Source: Paraburkholderia silvatlantica (GTDB taxonomy: Bacteria; Pseudomonadota; Gammaproteobacteria; Burkholderiales; Burkholderiaceae). From it: 64,000 nt of DNA. Location: positions 1 to 64,000 of the forward strand of contig NZ_QEOL01000018.1 of the NCBI RefSeq assembly GCF_003096715.1, given 5' to 3'. Shown here in pieces: positions 34,215 to 43,278 of the stretch; within the stretch, counting starts at the first letter, position 1; each line of letters begins with the position of its first letter. A program made the translations under genes and the position numbers. The notes under the pieces were generated by a model. The model was not told the DNA's origin. It did not search any database and was given only the letters and a program-made list of their open reading frames with translations.

Positions 34215-35247
34215 GCCGGACCTCGACGATCGCGCTGGCGCCGATGCGCACCAGTCTGTTGACCGGCGCCTCGATGCGCACGCGAACCGGGAAGCGTTGC
34301 GCCACGCGCACCCAGTTCACCGACTGCTGCACGTAAGGCAGGCTGCGCGGCAGGTTCACGCGGTCCGCGTCCATGATCCCGGCGCCGATGCCGATCACCT
34401 TGCCGCTCATCGGCTGTCTGCGGTCGATCATCGAGTATACGGTGGCGCAGTCGCCCACCTCGATGGCGCTGAGCGCCGTCTCGCGGAAGTTCGCCACGGC
34501 AAACCATTCGCCTGAGTGAACCAGTGTAAAGATGGACTGGTTCGGCGCGACCGTCTCGCCCGCGAGGATCGTCAGGCCCGTCACGTAGCCGTCGAACGGC
34601 GCACGCACGACCGTATCGTCGAGCGCGTGCTGGGCGATGGCCAGCGCGGCCTCGCGCGCTTGCAGTGCCGCGATGGCGTCGGCGTCGTCGCCTATCGTCT
34701 GCGCAGATGAGCGCTGCTGCACCTTCGCCTGCGCGAGCGAGACGCCCGCGTCGCGCTGCGCCACGACCGCCTGATCGAGCTGCTGCGCGGACACAAAGCC
34801 TTGCGCTGCGAGCGGCCGCAGCCGATCGACGCTGCGCGTCGCGAGGTCGTAGTTGTGCGTCGCGCGACGGGTCTGGTCGGCAGCGATCGTCGCGTTCGAC
34901 GTCTCGCCGATCAGCGTGCGTCGGCGCGTGGCGAGTGCGGCGCGCGCCAGCTCGACCTCGGCCTGCGCCTGTGCGAGCGCGAGCCGGTACGGCACCGGAT
35001 CGATTTCGAACAGCACGTCGCCTCTGGAGACGTGCTGGTTCTCCTCCACGGGAACGCGTACGATGCGGCCGCCCACGGGAGAAGCGACGTGGACGACGTC
35101 CGCGTCGATGGACGCGTCGTCGGTGGACGGATAGCGCGACGACCGGTCGAACGCGTACCAAAGCGCCGCGGCGCTGAGCAGGACGATCGCGGCGGCGATC
35201 GCGCGGCCCTTCCATGCATGTCGAGGATTCTGCCCGGCCATTTTCAT
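34195..35247 (-). CDS. HlyD-family membrane fusion protein (MdtN/AaeA-like)
   Basis: A 350-residue periplasmic adaptor with one N-terminal membrane anchor (AIAAAIVLLSAAALWYAF). The lipoyl half-motif is in VASPVGGRIVRVPVEENQHV, followed by a coiled-coil hairpin and the second half at VRAPFDGYVTGLTILAGETV. It bridges the FUSC protein and the TolC-type channel. It starts one base after the ytcA-like stop. Confidence 0.88.
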   Translation of the reverse strand: MKMAGQNPRHAWKGRAIAAAIVLLSAAALWYAFDRSSRYPSTDDASIDADVVHVASPVGGRIVRVPVEENQHVSRGDVLFEIDPVPYRLALAQAQAEVELARAALATRRRTLIGETSNATIAADQTRRATHNYDLATRSVDRLRPLAAQGFVSAQQLDQAVVAQRDAGVSLAQAKVQQRSSAQTIGDDADAIAALQAREAALAIAQHALDDTVVRAPFDGYVTGLTILAGETVAPNQSIFTLVHSGEWFAVANFRETALSAIEVGDCATVYSMIDRRQPMSGKVIGIGAGIMDADRVNLPRSLPYVQQSVNWVRVAQRFPVRVRIEAPVNRLVRIGASAIVEVRHGQSCR

Positions 35248-35248
35248 A

Positions 35249-35536
35249 TCAGAGCTGCCCCGTTCCCCATAGCCAGACGAGCACGCCGACGACGATCCCG
35301 ATCGCGGTACAGACCGAAAGCTGGTAAGGCACCTGGCGAACCCAGCCGGTCCCGACGAACACGCGATGTGCGACGATCGCCCCTGCGATGCCGATCACGG
35401 CGCTCACGAGCCAGTACGGGAAGTACGCCCCGAAGAGCGACCAGGACGGCGCGCCGCGGGCCACGCAACCCGCAAGCGGCATGAAAGCCAGGAATGAACA
35501 AACGGCAGCGAGTCTGCGCCATGTACGTTGTTTCAT
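35249..35536 (-). CDS. YtcA-family small lipoprotein
   Basis: A 95-residue membrane protein. A lipoprotein signal ends at LAGC (C24), then two membrane spans follow (YWLVSAVIGIAGAIVAHRVF and a C-terminal VCTAIGIVVGVLVWLWGTG). Size, lipobox and position directly before an mdtN-like gene match YtcA of E. coli, which adjoins mdtNOP. Its role in the pump is unknown. It is the first gene of the efflux operon, 146 bp after the sensor kinase gene and in the same direction. Confidence 0.8.
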   Translation of the reverse strand: MKQRTWRRLAAVCSFLAFMPLAGCVARGAPSWSLFGAYFPYWLVSAVIGIAGAIVAHRVFVGTGWVRQVPYQLSVCTAIGIVVGVLVWLWGTGQL

Positions 35537-35682
35537 CGCGTCTTCTACGCTTCATGACTGGAATAACCGCTGAATTCCACTCGTACGAACAACCCATGCG
35601 CGCACCGACGGGTTGCGTCCCGCATTCCCAATTCAAGGCAGCCCATCATAGCGCGGTTTGTCGCGCCGCCGTTGCTGGGCGC

Positions 35683-37089
35683 CTAATGGCTGCGCCGCTC
35701 ACGCTGCCGCGGGAACACGAGCGTAAAGCGCGTCACGCCGTTGCTGCTGGATGCGTGCCACGTGCCTCCGTGCAGCAACATGATGCTGCGCACGATCGAA
35801 AGCCCTAGCCCGCTGGACTCCGACGACCGGTGCCGTGACGGATCGGCCCGATAGAAGCGGTCGAAGATCCGTTCGAGATGATGCGGCTCGATCGTCGGCC
35901 CGCGATTCTCGACATGGAGCGTCGTGGCGTCCGGTCCTTGCTGCGCTACGGTCGAGATTGCGGTACCCGGTTCCGCGTACCGCAAGGCATTCGCAAGCAG
36001 ATTGCCCAGCGCACGGCGCAACAGATCCGGATCCGCGCATACGTGGCCTTCGCCGCGCCACTCGAGGCTCACGTTGCGGTCCTCCGCGAGACCTTCGAAG
36101 TACTCCTGCATGCGCCCGAACTCCACGGCAAGCGGCAAGTCCTTGCGCTCGATGGCGTTATCGGCCTGTTCGGTGCGCGCGAGAAAAAGCATGTTGTCGA
36201 TCATCTTCGACAGGCGTTGCAGCTCCTCGTAATTCGAGCCGAGAAGCCGCTGGTAATACGCGGCGTCGCGCGTCTGGCTCAAGCCGACTTCGGTCTGCCC
36301 CAGCAGATTGCCGATGGGCGTGCGCAGGTCATGCGCCATGTCCGCCGATACCTGTTTCAACTGGGTGAAGCCGCGCTCGAGCCGATCGAGCATGCCGTTG
36401 AACGCCGCGATCAGTGCGTCCAGCTCGGGCGGCGCGGCGCGCTGCTCGATGCGTGTCGAAAGCGTGCTGATTCCGATCGCCCCGGTTTGCGCCGCGAGAA
36501 CGCGCAACGGCTGCATGTTGCGGCGCGCGAGGACGAAAGCGAGCAGCGCAACGATGGTTGCGCCAGCGGAGGCGAACAACAATATCCGGTTGCGGTATGT
36601 CCGCAGCAATTGCGTGCGCTCGGTCAGCAAGCGGCCGGAGATGATCTGCAGATCCCGCTTTCCGGCGACGTCGTGCGCCGCAGCGGCGACGTAGATGAAC
36701 GGCGTTCCGTCGGCCGCCACCGTATGCTGGACGGCGCCGAGCGTGAGCGGCGCGTCCACCGGCACAGGCTTCATGTCCGGCACCGCCTTGTGGCCGGGAT
36801 TCACCGTAATGAGCGGCGCTTCACCCGGAAAGCCCACGATCAGCAACGATTCCGTATTGCCGAGCATGTTCGCGAAAAGATGAGGCTTGTCGCGTATCAG
36901 CTCGCGCACGTCGACATCGTTCATCAGCGTGCGAAGCTGGTCCACCCGCGTCACCAGCGCCGCGTCGTCGCGCACCATCAGTTGCCGCTCCAGGCCGCGA
37001 TACAGCAAGGTGCCGAGCAACGCCATCGCGGTAAATACGATGAGCGCGTATAACAACGCAAGGCGCGTGGTGAGGGAAAGCCGCTTCAT
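35683..37089 (-). CDS. Sensor histidine kinase (CusS/IrlS-like)
   Basis: A 468-residue inner-membrane kinase. Span 1 is at about 9-31 and span 2 at about 168-188. Between them lies a periplasmic sensor domain of some 135 residues. HAMP follows. The phospho-acceptor is H253 in DMAHDLRTPIGNLL. N-box (LGNLLANALRYAE) and G-boxes (SSGLGLSIVRSIMLLHGG) complete the kinase. The layout is that of heavy-metal sensors such as CusS, but no metal-binding cluster is evident, so the stimulus is open. Its start overlaps the regulator stop (ATGA). It is downstream of the regulator gene and upstream of the efflux operon. Confidence 0.9.
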   Translation of the reverse strand: MKRLSLTTRLALLYALIVFTAMALLGTLLYRGLERQLMVRDDAALVTRVDQLRTLMNDVDVRELIRDKPHLFANMLGNTESLLIVGFPGEAPLITVNPGHKAVPDMKPVPVDAPLTLGAVQHTVAADGTPFIYVAAAAHDVAGKRDLQIISGRLLTERTQLLRTYRNRILLFASAGATIVALLAFVLARRNMQPLRVLAAQTGAIGISTLSTRIEQRAAPPELDALIAAFNGMLDRLERGFTQLKQVSADMAHDLRTPIGNLLGQTEVGLSQTRDAAYYQRLLGSNYEELQRLSKMIDNMLFLARTEQADNAIERKDLPLAVEFGRMQEYFEGLAEDRNVSLEWRGEGHVCADPDLLRRALGNLLANALRYAEPGTAISTVAQQGPDATTLHVENRGPTIEPHHLERIFDRFYRADPSRHRSSESSGLGLSIVRSIMLLHGGTWHASSSNGVTRFTLVFPRQRERRSH

Positions 37090-37763
37090 GCTTCGTACTC
37101 GAAACGATATCCCACACCGTGAATCGTATGAATCAGGCGAACCGGGAACGGGTCGTCGATCTTCTGCCGCAGCCGGCGCACCGCAACATCGACCACGTTG
37201 CTATCGCTGTCGAAGTTCATGTCCCAGACGCGCGATGCGATCAAGGCGCGCGACAACACCTGACCTTGATGCTCCAGAAAGAACGCCAGCAGGTTGAATT
37301 CCTTGTTGGTGAGCGTAAGACGCACGCCGCCCCGGTCAACTCGCCGCTTCGGCACATCGACGCGCAGATCCCCGACTTCGAAGACCTGCTCCTCCTGCTT
37401 TTGAGGCTGGCCGCGCCGCAATATGATGCGAATGCGCGCCAGCAACTCGGCAAACGAAAAAGGCTTGACGAGGTAATCGTCGGCGCCGAGATCGAGGCCC
37501 TTCAGCCGGTCCTCGAGCGTGCCGCGCGCGCTGAGAAATAACACCGGGGTTTTGATGCGCGCACCGAGCTTCTTCATGACGGTCCAGCCATCCATCTCCG
37601 GCATCATCACGTCGAGCAGGATCAGGTCGTAACCCATCTCCTGCGCGAGATGCAGCCCGTCGATGCCGTTCGTGGCCACGTCCACCACATAGCCGGCTTC
37701 CGTCAAGCCGTTCTGGATGTACTCACCGGTCTTGGCTTCGTCTTCGATGACGAGGATTTTCAT
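37086..37763 (-). CDS. OmpR/PhoB-family response regulator
   Basis: A 225-residue regulator. The receiver has acidic pocket residues E7 and D8, phospho-acceptor D51 (LILLDVMMPEMDGW) and the conserved lysine in DDYLVKPFSF. The C-terminal winged helix is shown by TNKEFNLLAFFLEHQGQVLS, VVDVAVRRLRQKID and HTIHGVGYRFE. It is closest to CusR/CopR/IrlR-type regulators. Its own promoter region holds a 28-bp operator with GT half-sites at 11-bp period, also found before the hydrolase and DUF4148 genes, suggesting autoregulation and a small regulon. Confidence 0.92.
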   Translation of the reverse strand: MKILVIEDEAKTGEYIQNGLTEAGYVVDVATNGIDGLHLAQEMGYDLILLDVMMPEMDGWTVMKKLGARIKTPVLFLSARGTLEDRLKGLDLGADDYLVKPFSFAELLARIRIILRRGQPQKQEEQVFEVGDLRVDVPKRRVDRGGVRLTLTNKEFNLLAFFLEHQGQVLSRALIASRVWDMNFDSDSNVVDVAVRRLRQKIDDPFPVRLIHTIHGVGYRFEYEA

Positions 37764-37871
37764 GGCGTCGATCCCTGCACTCGCATGCGCGTTCCACTGA
37801 TTCTGTGCTCGTTTGCGCCCTTATACCAGCCGGGCGTGATAGCAGTCTAGGCAGTGCGATCCAACAGGGCC

Positions 37872-37899
37872 GTTACTCAATCATTACAGAAAAATGACG
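37872..37899 (-). promoter_or_regulatory. OmpR/PhoB-type operator, copy 3
   Basis: Read toward the response regulator gene, the site ends GTAATGATTGAGTAAC with GT at positions 2, 13 and 24. It matches copies 1 and 2 at 23 of 28 bases and lies 109 bp before the regulator start. Confidence 0.7.
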
Positions 37900-37972
37900 A
37901 GGCGCAGCCTGTTCTCTCCGTTGTTTCTTGCGCAATCGGCCGACGTGGGCGAACCCGTTCGCGTGCAGGCAA

Positions 37973-38962
37973 TCAATGCTGTGGAATCTTCCCGCCGAGT
38001 TCATCGTCGACGAATGCGCGCACGATATCCTTGAACGACGCGTCGCCTTGCAGGCCAAGCTGGGCCGCGCGCGCAACGTCCCACTGCGCGGGCCAGCTGC
38101 CGACGATCTTCTCCACACGCTCGTCCGCCTTCCATTCGATCCGTGCCGCGACGGCATCGCCCGCCACTTCGCGCAGCGCGGCGATCATTTCGTCGACCGT
38201 CACCGACACGCCCGGCAGATTGACCGTGCGCCGGTTGCCGAGCGCCGCGCCATCGATCTCACATCCGGCGACGAGACATTCGATCGCCTTGCGCGGCGAC
38301 AGCAGCCACAGCCGCGTCGAACCGCTCACTGGGCACACGGCCGGCTCACCGTTCAGCGGCTCGCGAATGATGCCACTCGCAAACGAGGACGCCGCCGCAT
38401 TCGGCTTGCCCGGCCGCACGCTGATGGTCGGCAGGCGCAGGACGCGCCCATCGACGAAACCGCGTCGCGAGAAGTCGTTGAGCAGCAATTCGGCTACGGC
38501 CTTTTGCGCACCATACGAGGACTGCGGATTCAATGCGGTTTCATCGAGCACGACATCGGGCAGATCGCCGCCATAGACCGCAACCGAACTCGTGAACACG
38601 ACGCGTGGCCGATGCCCGCGCTCACGGCACACGTCGAGCAGCAGCCGCGACGCGTCGAGATTGATGCGCATGCCGAGATCGAAGTCCGCTTCCGCCTGGC
38701 CGCTGACAATCGCCGCGAGATGGAAAATCGCCGACGTCCTGTCGTCGATCAGACGTTCGAGCACGCTGCGCTCGGCAATGTCGCCGACTTCGACACGCAC
38801 GCGATCGTCAGCCGGTCCCGGCGCCGCGACGACGTCGAGCAACACCAGTTCGGTGATCGGCTCGCGCATTCCATGCGCGCCCAACAGTGCGCCGCGTGCG
38901 AGCAGTTCGCGCGCGAGACGCTGGCCGAGAAATCCCGCACCGCCTGTGATCAGTACTTTCAT
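37973..38962 (-). CDS. denD: D-erythronate dehydrogenase
   Basis: A 329-residue short-chain, epimerase-type NAD-dependent dehydrogenase. The Rossmann motif is ITGGAGFLGQ at 5-14. The catalytic Tyr and Lys are in SSYGAQKAVAELL, and VVFTSSVAVYGGDLP supplies the Ser. It oxidises D-erythronate to 2-oxotetronate in the DenD route of acid-sugar catabolism. It is the last gene of an operon with otnI, an MFS permease, otnC, otnK and ltnD, which supports the assignment. Confidence 0.88.
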   Translation of the reverse strand: MKVLITGGAGFLGQRLARELLARGALLGAHGMREPITELVLLDVVAAPGPADDRVRVEVGDIAERSVLERLIDDRTSAIFHLAAIVSGQAEADFDLGMRINLDASRLLLDVCRERGHRPRVVFTSSVAVYGGDLPDVVLDETALNPQSSYGAQKAVAELLLNDFSRRGFVDGRVLRLPTISVRPGKPNAAASSFASGIIREPLNGEPAVCPVSGSTRLWLLSPRKAIECLVAGCEIDGAALGNRRTVNLPGVSVTVDEMIAALREVAGDAVAARIEWKADERVEKIVGSWPAQWDVARAAQLGLQGDASFKDIVRAFVDDELGGKIPQH

Positions 38963-38996
38963 GTCGCTGTTGTTCCTCAGTGTGTGTCGAGTGCGC

Positions 38997-39785
38997 TCAG
39001 CTACGCGCCTTTACGTACGGCCTGATCCATCCAAGCCCATCGGAAGTGCCTGCGCGCGGCCGGTATTCGCAACCGATCCAGCCGTCGTAGCCGAGTGCGT
39101 CGATCAGCGAGAAAAGATACGGGTAGTTCACTTCGCCGATGTCCGGCTCGTGCCGCTCGGGCACGCCCGCAATCTGGATATGCCCGATGCCCTGCATGTC
39201 GCGCTTGAGCTTGACGGCGAGATCGCCTTCGACGATCTGGCAGTGGTACAGATCGAACTGCACCTTCAGGTTCGGCGCGCCGACTTCCGCGCAGATGGCC
39301 TGCGCGTCGTCTTGCCGGTTCAGAAAGAAACCGGGCATATCGCGCGTGTTGATCGGCTCGATGACGACGGTGATGCCGTGAGCCTGGGCGGCCTGCGCCG
39401 CATAGGCGAGGTTCTTCAGATACACCTCGCGATGCGCGGCGCGCGATTGCTCCGGTTTGATCAATCCGGCCATCACGTGCAACTTGTCGTTGCCGAGTAC
39501 CCGCGCGTAATCGAGTGCTGTCTGGATACTGCGCCGAAACTCGTCCTCGCGGCCCGGCAACGACGCGATGCCGCGCTCGCCCGCCGCCCAGTCGCCAGGC
39601 GGCGCATTGAACAGCGCCTGAGTGAGCCCGTTCTCGTCAAGACGCCGCTTGATGTCGGCCGCCGAAAATTCATAGGGGAACAGAAACTCCACGGCCTCGA
39701 AACCGTCGCGCGCGGCGGCGGCGAAACGGTCGAGAAACGCGTATTCGTTATACATCATCGAAAGATTGGCGGCGAAGCGTGGCAT
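38997..39785 (-). CDS. otnI: 2-oxo-tetronate isomerase
   Basis: A 262-residue TIM-barrel enzyme of the hydroxypyruvate isomerase family. It starts MPRFAANLSMMYNEYAFLDR. Metal and acid residues are in TVVIEPINTRDMPGFFLN, FDLYHCQIVEGDLA and IGCEYRP. It converts 2-oxotetronate, from DenD or LtnD, into 3-oxotetronate, the substrate of OtnK. Thirty-four bases separate it from denD and 22 from the permease gene. Hydroxypyruvate isomerase (Hyi) is the main alternative, but the neighbours favour OtnI. Confidence 0.87.
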   Translation of the reverse strand: MPRFAANLSMMYNEYAFLDRFAAAARDGFEAVEFLFPYEFSAADIKRRLDENGLTQALFNAPPGDWAAGERGIASLPGREDEFRRSIQTALDYARVLGNDKLHVMAGLIKPEQSRAAHREVYLKNLAYAAQAAQAHGITVVIEPINTRDMPGFFLNRQDDAQAICAEVGAPNLKVQFDLYHCQIVEGDLAVKLKRDMQGIGHIQIAGVPERHEPDIGEVNYPYLFSLIDALGYDGWIGCEYRPRAGTSDGLGWIRPYVKARS

Positions 39786-39807
39786 CGAAGCGACTCCTTG
39801 AATACGT

Positions 39808-41145
39808 TTAGCGGTTCACGAGCCGCGCGGGCGTCAGCCAGACGGCGAGCGCGCCGATCGCGAGCATCGCGGCAAGCACGTACATGCCGGACTGCGTGCT
39901 GTGCGTGAGATCCTTAAGATAACCGATCATGTACGGGCTGGCGAAGCCCGCCAGATTGCCGATCGAATTGATGATCGCGATGCCCACGGCCGCCGTCGCG
40001 CCGGACATGAACGCCGTGGGCAGCGACCAGAAAAGCGGCGCACAGGTCAGCACGCCCGCAGCGGCGATCGACAGGAACGCAATCGACACCGCCGTGTTGT
40101 TCGCGAACGAAGCCGCGACCGTGAAGCCGACCGCGCCCGCCAGCGCCGGTCCGATCAGATGCCAGCGGCGCTCGCGGCGCTTGTCCGCGCTGTGGCCCAT
40201 CACGTTCATCACGACGATGGCGACGAGAAACGGGATCGCGCTCAGCAGGCCGATTTCGAACGCACCCGTCACGCCGGTCGATTTCACGAGCGTCGGCATC
40301 CAGAACGTGAGTCCGTATTGGCCGGTGACGAACGCGAAATAGATCAGCGACATCCACCACGTGCGCGGATCGCGGAACACGGCGCCCAGCGAATGCGACT
40401 TCGCGGCTTCCTGCGGCTGCGCCGCGATCTCGTCGGCGAGCAGTTTCTTTTCGCGCGGCGTCAACCATTTCGCGCCGGCGATGCCGTTGTCGAGGTACAG
40501 GATCGTCGCGATGCCGATGGCGATGGCGGGCACCGCTTCGATCACGAACATCCATTGCCAGCCGGCGAAGCCGTGACGGGAATCGAAAGTCTGCATGATC
40601 CAGCCCGACAACGGATTGCCGAAAATGCCGGAAACCGGAATTGCCGACATGAACACTGCGATGATCTTCGCGCGGCGATGCGATGGGAACCAGTACGTGA
40701 GATACAGGATGACGCCCGGATAGAACCCTGCTTCGGCGAGACCGAGCAGGAAACGCAGCGCATAGAACTGCAGGGGAGTCCGAACGAACACGAACACGGC
40801 GGAGAGCAGGCCCCACGTGATCATGATGCGTGCAATCCAGATGCGCGCCCCGAGCCGGTGCATCAGGATGTTGCTGGGCAGTTCGAAGAGAAAGTAGCCG
40901 ACGAAGAACACGCCCGCACCGAGGCCGAACACGGTCTCGCTGAACGCGAGGTCCTGCGACATTTGCAGCTTCGCAAAGCCCACGTTGACGCGGTCCAGAT
41001 ACGCGACCACATAACACAGCATCAGAAACGGCACGATGCGCCAGAACACCTTGCCGTAGGTGCGCTCGATCTCGGCCGTGCCGGGTTGCCCGGCAGCGGC
41101 GGCGGTGGATGCAGGGCGAACGGATGCCGCCTGATAGCTTGTCAT
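39808..41145 (-). CDS. MFS permease, anion:cation symporter family
   Basis: A 445-residue inner-membrane protein with twelve predicted spans in two halves. The N-terminal YGKVFWRIVPFLMLCYVVAY and the segment GLAEAGFYPGVILYLTYWFP are signatures of the ACS (phthalate/glucarate/tartrate) group of MFS carriers. Embedded in the tetronate operon, it most likely imports erythronate, threonate or a related sugar acid by proton symport. A 135-bp gap to otnC is the longest within the operon and contains short inverted GC repeats. Confidence 0.9.
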   Translation of the reverse strand: MTSYQAASVRPASTAAAAGQPGTAEIERTYGKVFWRIVPFLMLCYVVAYLDRVNVGFAKLQMSQDLAFSETVFGLGAGVFFVGYFLFELPSNILMHRLGARIWIARIMITWGLLSAVFVFVRTPLQFYALRFLLGLAEAGFYPGVILYLTYWFPSHRRAKIIAVFMSAIPVSGIFGNPLSGWIMQTFDSRHGFAGWQWMFVIEAVPAIAIGIATILYLDNGIAGAKWLTPREKKLLADEIAAQPQEAAKSHSLGAVFRDPRTWWMSLIYFAFVTGQYGLTFWMPTLVKSTGVTGAFEIGLLSAIPFLVAIVVMNVMGHSADKRRERRWHLIGPALAGAVGFTVAASFANNTAVSIAFLSIAAAGVLTCAPLFWSLPTAFMSGATAAVGIAIINSIGNLAGFASPYMIGYLKDLTHSTQSGMYVLAAMLAIGALAVWLTPARLVNR

Positions 41146-41280
41146 GCGTTGTCTCCTTCGGGGTGGCGCCGGTTGCAGGCCGCCCGCTTCGTGCCGGACG
41201 GGCCTCCGGCTTTTTGCCTGAGGCGGGTGATACGCCAGGGGCCGCGCGGGTGCGCGGAAAACTCGACAGGCTCGAACGGG

Positions 41281-41937
41281 CTACCAGCGTGCGCCGAACG
41301 CCTTGCGCAGTTCCTCGAGCGCGGTGTCGTCGAGCGGCGCGGGACGCGGATTCGTCATCAGCCACAAGCGCGCCGTCTCTTCCAGTTCTTCGATCACGTA
41401 CGCAGCCTGCGAAACGGAACGCTCCCATACGACCGGCCCGAGGCGCTCCAGCAGCACACCGCGCACGCTGCCGGCGAGCGAGGCAATCTGTTGCGCGACT
41501 TGCGGATCGCCGGGACGCCGGTAGCGAACCAGCGGAATGTGGCCGACCTTCATGACGTAGTACGGCGTGATGGGCGGCAGCACGTCGGCGTCGCTCCAGA
41601 CGCCCGCGAGCGTCAGCGCGACGAGGTGGGTCGAATGCGTATGCACGATGCCGCGCGCTTCGCGGTTGCGCTCGTACACGCCGCGATGCAGCGCCAGCGT
41701 TTTCGACGGCTTGCCGCCCGAAACCGCGTTGCCCTCGAGATCGACCTTCGCGATCTCCGCGGGATCGAGGCGGCCGAGGCAGGCATCCGTCGGCGTGATG
41801 AGCCAGCCGTCGTCGAGCCGCGCGCTGATGTTGCCCGCGCTGCCGACGGTGTAACCGCGCGCGTACAGGCTCGCACCCGTCGCGCAGATTTCTTCGCGGA
41901 CTTTTGCTTCGCCGCTCGTGTGAATGGCCGCCGTCAT
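41281..41937 (-). CDS. otnC: 3-oxo-tetronate 4-phosphate decarboxylase
   Basis: A 218-residue class II aldolase-fold enzyme. The metal-binding histidines are in GIVHTHSTHLVAL with a third near LERLGPVVW. YTVGSAGNISARLDDGWLIT is the phosphate-binding stretch typical of the fold. It decarboxylates 3-oxotetronate 4-phosphate to dihydroxyacetone phosphate, feeding glycolysis. Start at 41937 overlaps the otnK stop (ATGA), so translation is coupled. L-fuculose-phosphate aldolase is the main alternative, less likely here. Confidence 0.88.
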   Translation of the reverse strand: MTAAIHTSGEAKVREEICATGASLYARGYTVGSAGNISARLDDGWLITPTDACLGRLDPAEIAKVDLEGNAVSGGKPSKTLALHRGVYERNREARGIVHTHSTHLVALTLAGVWSDADVLPPITPYYVMKVGHIPLVRYRRPGDPQVAQQIASLAGSVRGVLLERLGPVVWERSVSQAAYVIEELEETARLWLMTNPRPAPLDDTALEELRKAFGARW

Positions 41938-43259
41938 TGCGCGTCTCCGTTGAGCTGATACAGCGCCTTCGTGAAGAAGTCGACTGCGCCGAAGTTGCCG
42001 GACTTGAGCGCGAGCGCAAGCGGCTCGGCACCGATCGTGGCGGTTGCGGGCACGCCCGGATCGATCTGCCTGCCGATGCGCAGCATGTCGACGCCAAGCG
42101 CCTGCACCACGGCGCCCGAGGTCTCGCCGCCGGCGACCACGAACTTGCGCACGCCGAGATCGCGCAGACCGCGCGCAATCGCTGCGAGCGTGCGTTCGAC
42201 CAGCTCGCCGGCTTGTGCGATGCCGAGTTCGCGTTGCGTCGCCTTCACCTCGTCGGGCGAGGCCGTTGCGTAGATCAGCACGGGCTGCGGCTGCGCTGTC
42301 TGCATGTGCTCGCGCGCGAAGTTCAGCGCCTGTTCGACGACCGGCTCGCCGCGCGCCGCCGCAAGCGGATCGATGCGGTACGCCGGACGCGTTTCGCGCC
42401 ATGCGGCAACCTGCGCATTCGTCGCCTTCGACGCACTGCCCGCCAGCACCGCCGACGCGCCGTCGACACGCGGCAACTCGCCTGCATCGGCGGCATCGGC
42501 GAGCCGACCGGCGCGGCGGAAATTCGCGGGCAGACCGAGCGCGACGCCCGAGCCGCCCGTGATCAGCGGCAGGTCCGCGCACGCTTGCCCAAGCGTGTAG
42601 AGATCGGCATCCGAGACAGCATCGGCAATCGCCATGCGCACGCCGTCGGCACGCAGCGCATCGATCGAGGCGCGCACGGCTTGCGCGCTTTGCGCCACGG
42701 TGTCGTAGCGCACGAGGCCGACTTTCGAGTGCGTTTGCCGTTGCAGCACGCGCACGAGGTTTGCGTCCGTCATCGGCGTGAGCGGATGATGCTCCATGCC
42801 CGACTCGTTCAGCAGCACGTCGCCGACGAACAGATGCCCGCGATAAACCGTGCGGCCGTTCTCGGGAAACGCGGGACATGCGATCGTGAACGGCGCACCG
42901 CCTCCGGTGGGCGATAGCGCGTCCAGCAGCGCGTCGGCAACGGGCCCGATGTTGCCTTGATCGGTCGAATCGAAAGTCGAGCAGTATTTGAAGAAGAACT
43001 GGTGGCAGCCTTGCGCGCGCAGCCATTCGAGCGCAGCCAGCGACTGCGCCACGGCGCCGGCGGCGTCGATCGTGCGCGACTTCAGCGCAACCACGAGCGC
43101 GTCGGCTTCGATTCGAGCGTCGGCGCGCGGCACGCCGATCGTCTGGACGGTGCGCATGCCGCCGCGCACCAGCATGTTCGCGAGATCGGTCGCGCCCGTG
43201 AAATCGTCGGCAATGCAGCCGAGCAGCGGCTTGCCCGCGATGGCGGTCGTGTTCGTCAT
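41934..43259 (-). CDS. otnK: 3-oxo-tetronate kinase
   Basis: A 441-residue DUF1537-family kinase. The N-terminal domain shows GCIADDFTGATDLANMLVRG and FKYCSTFDSTDQGNIGPVAD. The C-terminal nucleotide-binding domain has KFVVAGGETSGAVVQALGV and PLALALKSGNFGAVDFFTKA. It phosphorylates 3-oxotetronate at C4 using ATP. The ATG at 43259 is chosen because the conserved N-terminus begins there. An open frame runs 13 codons further without a good start. It is coupled to otnC. Confidence 0.9.
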   Translation of the reverse strand: MTNTTAIAGKPLLGCIADDFTGATDLANMLVRGGMRTVQTIGVPRADARIEADALVVALKSRTIDAAGAVAQSLAALEWLRAQGCHQFFFKYCSTFDSTDQGNIGPVADALLDALSPTGGGAPFTIACPAFPENGRTVYRGHLFVGDVLLNESGMEHHPLTPMTDANLVRVLQRQTHSKVGLVRYDTVAQSAQAVRASIDALRADGVRMAIADAVSDADLYTLGQACADLPLITGGSGVALGLPANFRRAGRLADAADAGELPRVDGASAVLAGSASKATNAQVAAWRETRPAYRIDPLAAARGEPVVEQALNFAREHMQTAQPQPVLIYATASPDEVKATQRELGIAQAGELVERTLAAIARGLRDLGVRKFVVAGGETSGAVVQALGVDMLRIGRQIDPGVPATATIGAEPLALALKSGNFGAVDFFTKALYQLNGDAQ

Positions 43260-43278
43260 GTCGTTGCGCCCTTCCCGC

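Noticed and set aside
35553..35568. Sequence resembling the 28-bp operator just before the ytcA-like gene (GTTATTCCAGTCAT on the minus strand)
   Set aside because: The GT half-sites are spaced 9 and 10 bases rather than 11, and the site lies within about 32 bases of the start codon. The match is too weak to count as a fourth copy.
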